Positions 26,361 to 33,566 of a stretch of 36,519 nucleotides of DNA are shown here, one piece after another. Below the pieces are notes generated by a model. That model was not told the origin of the DNA. It searched no databases and saw only the letters and a program-made list of their open reading frames with translations. Every line of letters starts with the position of its first letter. Position 1 is the stretch's first letter. The position numbers and the translations under genes are program-made. The stretch is from the NCBI GenBank assembly GCA_014377535.1, contig JACMPK010000198.1, forward strand, positions 1 to 36,519, in the 5' to 3' direction. This DNA comes from Gemmatimonadaceae bacterium (GTDB taxonomy: Bacteria; Gemmatimonadota; Gemmatimonadetes; Gemmatimonadales; Gemmatimonadaceae).

Positions 26361-27593
26361 ATGCTTCGTACTGTCCTGTTCTGGCTGCACCTCGTCGCTG
26401 GCGTCGTCGCAGGCGCGATCATCCTGCTCCTGTCGGTCACGGGGGTGCTGCTGACGTACGAGAAGCAGCTTGCGCACTGGGCTGATTTGCGACAGTTACC
26501 GGCCATCAGTGCGCCAGTTTCTCAGCGTCTTCCGGCAGACTCGCTGCTGGCTCTCGCCACGATCGCAAATGGCGGCAAGACGCCATCCGCCATCACGTTG
26601 CGCGCTGACGCGGCCGAGCCTGCGCTCGTGGCATTTGGACGCGATGGCAACCTGTTTCTGCACCCGGGCACCGGTGCGGTACTTGGTGCCGGCAGTCTGG
26701 CGGCGCACACGTTCTTTCGCGATGTCGAGGACTGGCACCGCTGGATGGCCGGCACGGGCGAGAATCGTGCGCGCCTGAAGTCAGTGACCGGTGCGGCGAA
26801 CCTGATGTTTCTGGTCCTCGTGCTGACGGGCATGGTGCTCTGGCTGCCGCGCAGCCTGAGCTGGATCAAATTGCGTGCGGTGCTCTGGTTCCGCGGCGGG
26901 CTCTCCGGCAAGGCGCGCGACTTCAACTGGCACAATGTGCTTGGCATCTGGAGCGCGCTGCCGTTGATCGCGATCGTCGCGTCGGGCAGCGTGATCGGCT
27001 ACCCGTGGGCCAGTGACCTGGTCTACAGAATCGTCGGCGAGGCGCCGCCACCGCGCACGCCACCGGGCGGCGCTGCGGCGGGCGCAGGCACATCGGGCAC
27101 CGCTGCTGCAATCGGCCCCGCTGCCTCGCCCCGTTCCGCGGCGCCGGCCGACTCGAGCGCGACACCGCCTTCGGCTCCGGTGACGTATGCCGGCATGGTG
27201 GCAGCGGCCGTGGCGCTGATGCCGGAGTGGCGCGCGGTCACGGTGCAGCTGCCCAAGCCCGATGCGAAGACGACCAGCGTGACCCTGGACAAGGGCACCG
27301 GCGCACAACCGCAGTACCGCGCGACGGTTCAGTTCTCGTCTGCCACCGGCGAACTCGCCAGGTATCAGCCATTCGACAGCCTGACCACGGGCCGCCAGGT
27401 TCGCAACGTTCTGCGGTTCACGCACACCGGTGAGGTGCTCGGCCTGTTCGGTCAGACCTGGGCCGGGCTGGTCACGCTCGCTTCGATCGTGCTCGTGGTG
27501 ACAGGTATCGCGCTCGCCATTCGCCGCGCATCTCGCGCACTCGGCCGTCGTGCTGCGCGCTCCGTGAAGGCTGTCGATTCGTCGACGTCGTGA
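26361..27593 (+). CDS. PepSY-associated transmembrane protein (PiuB-like)
   Basis: A 410-residue inner-membrane protein with four hydrophobic segments: LHLVAGVVAGAIILLLSVTGVLL (about 8-30), LMFLVLVLTGMVLWLP, VLGIWSALPLIAIVASGSVIGY and a C-terminal VTLASIVLVVTGIALAIRR. Conserved His/Trp positions near the membranes (WLHLVAG, EDWHRWM, FNWHNVLG) are typical of PepSY_TM proteins, several of which are iron-regulated and thought to reduce or take up ferric siderophores. An Ala/Pro/Ser-rich insert (about 230-275) precedes the second periplasmic domain. ATG 26361 is chosen over an open frame from 26220 because the first membrane segment begins directly after it. TTGACA at 26289 upstream has no good -10 partner. 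Confidence 0.85.
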   Translation: MLRTVLFWLHLVAGVVAGAIILLLSVTGVLLTYEKQLAHWADLRQLPAISAPVSQRLPADSLLALATIANGGKTPSAITLRADAAEPALVAFGRDGNLFLHPGTGAVLGAGSLAAHTFFRDVEDWHRWMAGTGENRARLKSVTGAANLMFLVLVLTGMVLWLPRSLSWIKLRAVLWFRGGLSGKARDFNWHNVLGIWSALPLIAIVASGSVIGYPWASDLVYRIVGEAPPPRTPPGGAAAGAGTSGTAAAIGPAASPRSAAPADSSATPPSAPVTYAGMVAAAVALMPEWRAVTVQLPKPDAKTTSVTLDKGTGAQPQYRATVQFSSATGELARYQPFDSLTTGRQVRNVLRFTHTGEVLGLFGQTWAGLVTLASIVLVVTGIALAIRRASRALGRRAARSVKAVDSSTS

Positions 27594-27949
27594 TTGAAAT
27601 GGAGCGGCTTGCTGACGGTAACAGCGACGGCAACGGCGACAGCATCGGCAACGGCAACGGCATCTTGGATCGCTGACCGCGGCCCCGCGCGGGCCGTGCC
27701 CGAAAAATTGGTCACTGCCCGTCGTCGAGAGGCGAGGGTGAGCAGTGACTGCGGATGGTTGCACTGCAGTTCTCCGTCCGCGGCCGTTCTGCGACGGTGC
27801 AATTCTGCGTGAAAGCCGTTGAAGTGTTCGATGCCTGGACCCGGTTCGAGTGTTGGTACGAGTGCCGGACTGCGGCGCACGGCGCTCAGCCTGAGCGGCG
27901 CTGCAGGTTATGCTTTGCCTGTTCGACCCACTCGAAGCCACAGGGACCG
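27594..27949. other. Intergenic region before the S9 peptidase
   Basis: No gene is supported in these 356 bp. It contains the hexamer repeat at 27617-27664 and a GC hairpin (CGGCCC-CGCGC-GGGCCG, 27680-27696). The S9 peptidase frame is open from 27755, but that upstream part has no homology and the signal peptide starts at 27950. AGGGA just before 27950 may be the ribosome site. Confidence 0.5.
27617..27664. repeat. Eight imperfect tandem hexamers (GGCAAC-type)
   Basis: Units read in order: GGTAAC, AGCGAC, GGCAAC, GGCGAC, AGCATC, GGCAAC, GGCAAC, GGCATC. All fit RGYNNC. The tract begins 24 bp after the PepSY stop and lies outside any supported gene. Confidence 0.75.
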
Positions 27950-30900
27950 ATGCACACACGATCCGCCTTCCTGCTGCTCCTCGCTGCCGCACCGAAGCTC
28001 AGCGCGCAGTCGCCGACGCGCACCGCCTTTACCGCCAACGACGCGCTGGATGTCGTTACGGCGCAGGTGAATGACCTCTCACATGATGGCCGCTGGCTGC
28101 TCACCACGATCGCGTCGCGACGCGACGGGCTGGGTGTGGACTATCGACGCGACACCGATCCGACATATCTGCGCGTGAGCTCCTCGCGATTGCGTGTGAT
28201 CGATACGCGTGACGGCAACGCGCGCGATGTTTTTCCGACACCGCGCACGGTGCGATCTCCGGTCTGGTCACCCGATGCCGCACGGGTCGGCGCCCTCATG
28301 CTGCGTGACGACCGGCTGGAGCCGGTGATCTGGGACCGTGCCACCGGCCGCACACGCACACTGCCGGTGCCGGCCGGATTCTACGTGGCCGAGAGCAGTG
28401 ACCTGAAGTGGAGCAATGACGGCACGCGGATCGTGGTGGCGCTGCGCACCGAGGCGTGGAAGCGCGCAGCCGCGGCGGAGTTCGCGCGCATGACACGTGG
28501 TCCGGTGTTCGTGCAGGACGGAAGCGATGCGTTCCTGACGTGGGACAAGCTGCGTCGTGAGGGCAACGTGCGTGCGGTCCACACCATCGACGTCACCAGC
28601 GGCCGCGCCACGGAGTTGCTGCCGATGGGCATGTACGCACAGTTCCAGCTTACCGAGGACGACTCGCTGGTCACGTGGACCGACGACGTCACGAAGAAGA
28701 CCGACTACGACGTCATCTTCGGCAGCGAGACGAAGCTGATGGCGCGCCGTGTGAGCGGCGGCGCGCCGATGATCGTGCTCCCGACAAGCAAGGGCATCTC
28801 GTCGCCAATCTGGTCACGCGACGGCCGTCGCGTGGCCTACGCGCGTGACGGTCGCGTGTTCATGCGTGCAATCGGCGACACGGTGCCGCGTCAGGTCGCC
28901 GGCCCCGATTCAGCGACTGCTGCCCGCCTGGCGGCCGACACCACCGTGTACGGCCGCGCCACGCGAACGGCGGCGCGATTCAGCGTGCTGCGCTGGTCGC
29001 CGGTGGGTGATGCACTGCTGGTCTCGAATGCTGAAGGACTGTGGATCGCGCCGGTGGATCGCAGTGCGATGACGATGGTGGTGGCCACGAACGACACGGT
29101 GCTGACGACACCGCGCGTATTGCCGGTGGCGTGGAGCGAGGACGGTCGCTTCGTGTACCTGTCGAACGCATCGCGCAGCACGTGGGAGCGCGGTATCGTG
29201 CGCTTCGATCGTCGACGCAGCATGCTGGAGACGCTCGCGAAGGATGCGCGACTCTACGGTGCGGTGCGACTGTCGCGATCAGGTGACGTGCTGGTTTTCT
29301 CGAGTGGCGACGGCAACCGCCCGCAGGATCTTCATGCGGCCGATGCGGCCATGCAGAACGCGCGGCAGCTGACGACGCTCAACCCGACGCTTACTTCGAA
29401 GACGCTCGCGAGCACGAAGCTCATCACGTACCGCGATGCCGACGGAGCCACGCGTTACGGTGTGGTCTACCTGCCCGCGGGTCATGTGGCGACGAAAAAG
29501 TACCCGACGCTGTTCAGCGTGTACGAGGACTTCTTCGACGATACCTTCGACGCGTCGCTGAACGTGCTCGCATCACAGGGATACGTGGTGGTGAAGCCGT
29601 CGGTCGGATTCGAGACGGGATATCCGGGCGAGGCCTGGCTCAAGGGTGTCACGGCCGCCGCCAATGCGCTGATCGACGCCGGCATCGCCGACTCAGCCAG
29701 GCTGGGTGTCTACGGCACGAGCTACGGCGGCTACGCCACCAACCTGCTGATCACGCAGACGAAGCGCTTCCGCGCGGCAGTGAACGTCTCGGGCAAGGTG
29801 GATATGGTGAGCTTTTACACCGATTCACCCCGACTTGGCGTGCGCAACGTGCATGCGGCGGAGAAGAGCCAGGACCGCATCGGCGCGACGCTCTGGGAAG
29901 CGCCGCAGAAGTACATCGCACAGTCAGCGATCTTCTTCGCCGATCGCATCACGACGCCGCTGCTGCTGGTCACGGGCGCGCAGGACCCGAATGTGCCGGC
30001 CGACAACACACGCGAGATGTACTACGCACTGCGCCGACTGGGGAAGCCGGTGACGTGGGTGAACTACATGAACTCCGGCCATGGTACGCCCGGCACGACA
30101 GCCGAAGACTTCATCGACTATCACGATCGCATCGGCGCCTTCTTCGACCGGCACCTGAAGGGGAGCAGCACCAGCACCATCGTCGAGGCGACGTCACTGA
30201 CGGGGCAGCCGCTGTATCGCCCGGAACCGCAGGGCGCGGCGCGCGAGAAAATGGAAGTGCAGCTCGCCGATGCACGTCGCGCATACACGGCAACGCCCAC
30301 GAATGCTGACTCGATCATCTGGCTCGGTCGCCGCACTGCCTACATGGGACGCTTCAACGAAGCAATCGAGATCTACACGCAGGGCATCGCGGCCCACCCG
30401 AGCGATGCGCGGCTCTTCCGTCACCGCGGGCATCGCTACCTCAGCACACGTCAGCTGCCGAAGGCGATCGCCGACTTCGAGCGTGCCTACGCACTGACAC
30501 AGGGCACGCCGGACCAGGTGGAGCCCGATGGCCAGCCGAACGCGCGCAACATCCCGACCAGCTCCCTGCAGGGCAACATTCGCTATCACCTGGGACTCGC
30601 CTACTACCTCAACGGACAGTTCGACAAGGCGCTGCCGTTCTACCGCGAAGACGTGGCGGCAGCGAGGGGTAACAACGACATGCTGGTGGCCACGAGTCAC
30701 TGGCTCTACATGACGCTGCGCCGCCTGCACCGCGACGCCGAAGCGGCTGCAGTGCTGGCGCCGATCACGGCGTCGATGGACGTGATCGAAAACGGCGCGT
30801 ACCACCGCCTGCTGCTGCTGTACAAGGGCACGCTGCGCGAGCAGGACCTGCTGAAGAACTTCGGCGCCGACGGCAGCCTCGAAGACATCACCACGGCCTA

Positions 30901-31045
30901 CGGCGTCGGCAACTGGCACCTGTACAACGGCCGCACGGCTGAAGCGGATGCGCTCTTCACGAGGATCGTCGCCGCGAAGTCGCAATGGGCGAGCTTCGGA
31001 TACCTCACGGCTGAAGCTGAACGTGCGCGGGCGGCGGTTCAGTAG
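27950..31045 (+). CDS. Secreted S9-family (prolyl oligopeptidase-like) peptidase with C-terminal TPR region
   Basis: A 1031-residue protein. The signal peptide (SAFLLLLAAAPKLSAQ) implies periplasmic or outer location. About 30-470 is a beta-propeller of WD40-like PD40 strands (VRSPVWSPDAARVGAL, ISSPIWSRDGRRVAYARDG, VAWSEDGRFVYLSN). About 490-740 is the alpha/beta-hydrolase domain with catalytic Ser591 (YGTSYGGYA), Asp679 (GAQDPNVP) and His711 (NSGHGTPG). About 760-1031 contains TPR-type helices (IIWLGRRTAYMGRFNEAIEIYTQGIAAHPSDARLFRHRGHRY, then KAIADFERAYAL). Such peptidases trim oligopeptides, often after Pro or Ala. The TPR extension is beyond the usual family length (650-750) and may bind a partner. 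It converges with the receptor gene. Confidence 0.9.
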   Translation: MHTRSAFLLLLAAAPKLSAQSPTRTAFTANDALDVVTAQVNDLSHDGRWLLTTIASRRDGLGVDYRRDTDPTYLRVSSSRLRVIDTRDGNARDVFPTPRTVRSPVWSPDAARVGALMLRDDRLEPVIWDRATGRTRTLPVPAGFYVAESSDLKWSNDGTRIVVALRTEAWKRAAAAEFARMTRGPVFVQDGSDAFLTWDKLRREGNVRAVHTIDVTSGRATELLPMGMYAQFQLTEDDSLVTWTDDVTKKTDYDVIFGSETKLMARRVSGGAPMIVLPTSKGISSPIWSRDGRRVAYARDGRVFMRAIGDTVPRQVAGPDSATAARLAADTTVYGRATRTAARFSVLRWSPVGDALLVSNAEGLWIAPVDRSAMTMVVATNDTVLTTPRVLPVAWSEDGRFVYLSNASRSTWERGIVRFDRRRSMLETLAKDARLYGAVRLSRSGDVLVFSSGDGNRPQDLHAADAAMQNARQLTTLNPTLTSKTLASTKLITYRDADGATRYGVVYLPAGHVATKKYPTLFSVYEDFFDDTFDASLNVLASQGYVVVKPSVGFETGYPGEAWLKGVTAAANALIDAGIADSARLGVYGTSYGGYATNLLITQTKRFRAAVNVSGKVDMVSFYTDSPRLGVRNVHAAEKSQDRIGATLWEAPQKYIAQSAIFFADRITTPLLLVTGAQDPNVPADNTREMYYALRRLGKPVTWVNYMNSGHGTPGTTAEDFIDYHDRIGAFFDRHLKGSSTSTIVEATSLTGQPLYRPEPQGAAREKMEVQLADARRAYTATPTNADSIIWLGRRTAYMGRFNEAIEIYTQGIAAHPSDARLFRHRGHRYLSTRQLPKAIADFERAYALTQGTPDQVEPDGQPNARNIPTSSLQGNIRYHLGLAYYLNGQFDKALPFYREDVAAARGNNDMLVATSHWLYMTLRRLHRDAEAAAVLAPITASMDVIENGAYHRLLLLYKGTLREQDLLKNFGADGSLEDITTAYGVGNWHLYNGRTAEADALFTRIVAAKSQWASFGYLTAEAERARAAVQ

Positions 31046-31103
31046 CTGAAGGCCGTCACGAGTGCCGTGCACCACGAGTCCGCAGATCAGGGCCCGGGCT
31101 GGC

Positions 31104-33260
31104 TCATGGCGTGATGTGGAGCGCGACGCGGATCATGCGCGGTGAACCTGGCATGATGTTGTTGTTGCTGTGTGCGGTGGCGTAGTAGCGGGTGTCGAGG
31201 AGGTTCTCGATGTTCAGCTGTGCGCGCAGCGTACGTGTGAGGGTCACGAACGCCGCCGCGTCGGCGCGGGTGAAGGCGGGCAGGGTCACGCTGTTGTCGA
31301 TTGCGGCGAACATGCGGTCCTGATGCACGATGCCAATTCCGGCCCCGAGTCGGCGCGTGACCTGCACGCGGTTCCAGAGGGATACGGTGTTGCGGGGCAC
31401 GAGTGCGACACGCTGTCCCGGTGCGGCGGCTGCGGTGCGGCTGGTGATGCGTACAGTCTGGTTGGCAAAGCCACCCGCGATCTGCCAGCGACTGGTGAGC
31501 GCTCCCGTGATGCCGAGTTCCCAGCCGGTCGTGCGCTGCGCGCCGGTCTGCACGATGATTGCGGGATTGGTCGGATCGGGTGCGGTGGTATTGGTGCGAT
31601 CCAGGCGGTAGGCGGCAGCAGTGAGAGTCAGGTCGGGTACGGCGTCCCACTTGATGCCGACTTCACGATTGGTGAACTGCTCGGGCTCGAGTGTCCGGGT
31701 GGTAACCGTGAGCGATGAGAACTGGTCGCCGGAGCTGGGGAGGAACGACACGCTGTAGGTGCCGTAGATCGACACGGGCTGCGCTGGTTTGATGACGATG
31801 CCTGCGCGTGGGGATGCGAGGTTGTCGGCACGGGAGAGCCGCGCGCCGGTTCGCTTGTTGGTGAAGTCCACGTTCAGCCGGTCGAGCCGCAGTCCCAGAA
31901 TGGCTTGCACGTGGGGGCCGACCTCGATCTGGTTCTGCGCGTAGACGGCCTGCGTGGTCAGTGTGGTGCGGTTGTTCGCGTCGGTGGTGCTCTGGCGGAA
32001 CTCAGCCGGCGTGGCGCGCATGGGCGAGGCGAACGGCACGTTGAGCGTCATGATGTTGCTGCCGGCAGCGCCGAAGTAGCCGGTGCGACGGACATTGTCG
32101 GTCTGCTGGGTGCCCAGGTCGGCGCCAACGAGCAATGTCTGTCGCAGTGCGCCGCGCGAGATGGTGCTCGTGATGTCGGTCTGGTTGAACAGGTTCGTGC
32201 GATCGGTGCCGTTGTTGTAGCCGCTCAACTGTACGGTGGTCGCGCTGGCGTCGACGGCGCCTGGAAAGATGTTCTGGTAGAACTTGTCGTAGCGCATGAA
32301 ACGCGAGCGATTGCGGAGCTGTAGGCCGTCGATGGTGGCGTTGCCTTTCCAGATCTGGTGATCGATGGTCGAAGCCACGGCGTGTGCCGACAGGGTCGAG
32401 TGGCTCGCGTCCGGGTCACCAAAGAAGGTCGAGATCGGGGTCGGCGACGGTGCGCCATTCAGCGACGGAATGCCGCGGTCGACCACGCGGCGATCGTTGT
32501 AGAACTCGTAGCCCAGGCGGATCAACGTCCGACCCAGCATCAATGCTGCCGTCGGGTTGATGCCGACGCGTTCGTTGTCCGAGGCCTGCCTGAAGTTCGC
32601 GGAGTGTTCGTACAGGCCATTGAGGCGTGCTGCGAGAACGGAGGTCACGCCCTGGCCGACATCGAGTGTGGCGCGCCGCTGGTTGAAGTTGCCGCCGGTG
32701 AGGGTCGTGACGCGGGTTGGCGTCCACTGCGCGTTCTTGGTGACGCGGTTGAGGACACCACCGCCGCCGCCGCGACCGAACACCATCGCGTTCGAGCCCT
32801 TGAGCGCCTCGACCCGTTCGATGTTGTAGATGTCGCGGAAGTACTGCGCATCGTCGCGGATGCCGTCGATGAAGAAGTCGGCGGTGCTGCTGTTGCCGCG
32901 GATGGTCGGTGCGTCGCGATGGCCTTCGCCGAGTGCCATGGTGATGCCCGGGATGTAGCGGACCACGTCAGCCATGCTCTGCATGCCTTGGTCAGCGATC
33001 AGCGCCTGAGTGATGATCGTTGCCGATTGCGGGACGTCGCGCAGGAGCGTGCTGGTGCGGGTCGCGGAGGAAGTGCGCCGGACCGTGTACGCTCGTCGGC
33101 TGCGTATCGAGTCGGCGATCAGGACGCGCTTCAGGGTGGTGCTCGCCCGTTTCGTCGAGTCTGCCGAGGTCGGTGTGGCGATCTGTGCGTGGCCTGTGGT
33201 GGCGGCGACTGACAGGAACGCGGACGCGGCGAGAGCGGAGAACAGGAAGGTGGGGCGCAT
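31104..33260 (-). CDS. TonB-dependent siderophore receptor (Fiu/catecholate-like)
   Basis: A 718-residue outer-membrane receptor. The signal peptide ends near residue 25 (ATTGHAQ). The plug domain covers about 65-190: LLRDVPQSATIITQALIADQG, VVRYIPGITMALGEGHRDAPTIRGNSS, FFIDGIRDDAQYFRDIYNIERVEALKGSNAMVFGRGGGGGVLNRVTK. The GRGGGGG motif and IRGNSSTADFF resemble the Fiu-type catecholate receptors. A 22-strand-type barrel follows, ending in LNIENLLDTRYYATAHSNNN...RVALHITP; the C-terminal residue is Pro rather than the usual aromatic. It imports ferric siderophores using TonB energy. A Fur-box-like site lies 9 bp upstream of the start, so iron repression is likely. No Shine-Dalgarno is evident. 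Confidence 0.93.
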   Translation of the reverse strand: MRPTFLFSALAASAFLSVAATTGHAQIATPTSADSTKRASTTLKRVLIADSIRSRRAYTVRRTSSATRTSTLLRDVPQSATIITQALIADQGMQSMADVVRYIPGITMALGEGHRDAPTIRGNSSTADFFIDGIRDDAQYFRDIYNIERVEALKGSNAMVFGRGGGGGVLNRVTKNAQWTPTRVTTLTGGNFNQRRATLDVGQGVTSVLAARLNGLYEHSANFRQASDNERVGINPTAALMLGRTLIRLGYEFYNDRRVVDRGIPSLNGAPSPTPISTFFGDPDASHSTLSAHAVASTIDHQIWKGNATIDGLQLRNRSRFMRYDKFYQNIFPGAVDASATTVQLSGYNNGTDRTNLFNQTDITSTISRGALRQTLLVGADLGTQQTDNVRRTGYFGAAGSNIMTLNVPFASPMRATPAEFRQSTTDANNRTTLTTQAVYAQNQIEVGPHVQAILGLRLDRLNVDFTNKRTGARLSRADNLASPRAGIVIKPAQPVSIYGTYSVSFLPSSGDQFSSLTVTTRTLEPEQFTNREVGIKWDAVPDLTLTAAAYRLDRTNTTAPDPTNPAIIVQTGAQRTTGWELGITGALTSRWQIAGGFANQTVRITSRTAAAAPGQRVALVPRNTVSLWNRVQVTRRLGAGIGIVHQDRMFAAIDNSVTLPAFTRADAAAFVTLTRTLRAQLNIENLLDTRYYATAHSNNNIMPGSPRMIRVALHITP

Positions 33261-33269
33261 CGACTTGGT

Positions 33270-33284
33270 TGAGAATGACTATCA
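33270..33284 (-). promoter_or_regulatory. Fur box upstream of the siderophore receptor
   Basis: TGAGAATGACTATCA (plus strand) is a 7-1-7 palindrome. Against the classical Fur 7-1-7 consensus TGATAATNATTATCA it matches 12 of 14 defined positions. The minus-strand reading TGATAGTCATTCTCA lies 9 bp upstream of the receptor's ATG, where a bound repressor would block transcription. The flanking bases extend the symmetry (TTGA...TCAA). Confidence 0.75.
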
Positions 33285-33326
33285 AATGGCGATACCCAAG
33301 GATGTACTGGAATGGGGAGTGTGTCA

Positions 33327-33371
33327 ATCGGGATTGACCCAAGCGGGATTGACCCGAGCGGTACTGACCAT
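33327..33371. repeat. Three tandem 15-bp units upstream of the siderophore receptor
   Basis: ATCGGGATTGACCCA, AGCGGGATTGACCCG and AGCGGTACTGACCAT are adjacent and unspaced. The first two differ at three positions; the third is more diverged. They lie 67-111 bp upstream of the receptor start on the minus strand. Confidence 0.8.
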
Positions 33372-33374
33372 GGC

Positions 33375-33418
33375 GCGAACCGTGACGACGAACGGGGCGA
33401 ACCGTGATGACGAACGGG
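33375..33418. repeat. Two tandem 22-bp units (one mismatch)
   Basis: 33375-33396 and 33397-33418 both begin GCGAACCGTGA and end GACGAACGGG, differing only by C/T at the twelfth base. They directly follow the 15-bp repeat block. Confidence 0.8.
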
Positions 33419-33538
33419 GTGACGCAGCGAATCGCCACGTCACCCCGCTTGGCCCTGGTCTGCCATGTTGGTCTCGTCATTCCACGTGCCATTCAGGTGT
33501 ATCGCGTCGCTGCGGCAGGCGCCGTGCTTGATATCACG

Positions 33539-33556
33539 CCAGGCGCGTTCGCCTGG
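33539..33556 (-). terminator. Hairpin after the Asp-box protein gene
   Basis: CCAGGCG (33539-33545) and CGCCTGG (33550-33556) form a 7-bp stem with a 4-nt loop, 10 bp past the stop codon on the minus strand. No T-run follows, so termination is only suggested. Confidence 0.4.
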
Positions 33557-33566
33557 TTGTCGTGTG

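Larger units (their letters stand above)
33261..33566. other. Intergenic region upstream of the siderophore receptor
   Basis: This 306-bp stretch has no supported gene. It holds the Fur-box-like site (33270-33284), two tandem-repeat blocks (33327-33371 and 33375-33418) and a hairpin near the end of the Asp-box gene (33539-33556), each listed separately. Confidence 0.6.

Noticed and set aside
27755-27949. Extended N-terminus of the S9 peptidase
   Set aside because: The upstream 65 codons have no homology and would bury the signal peptide that begins at 27950.
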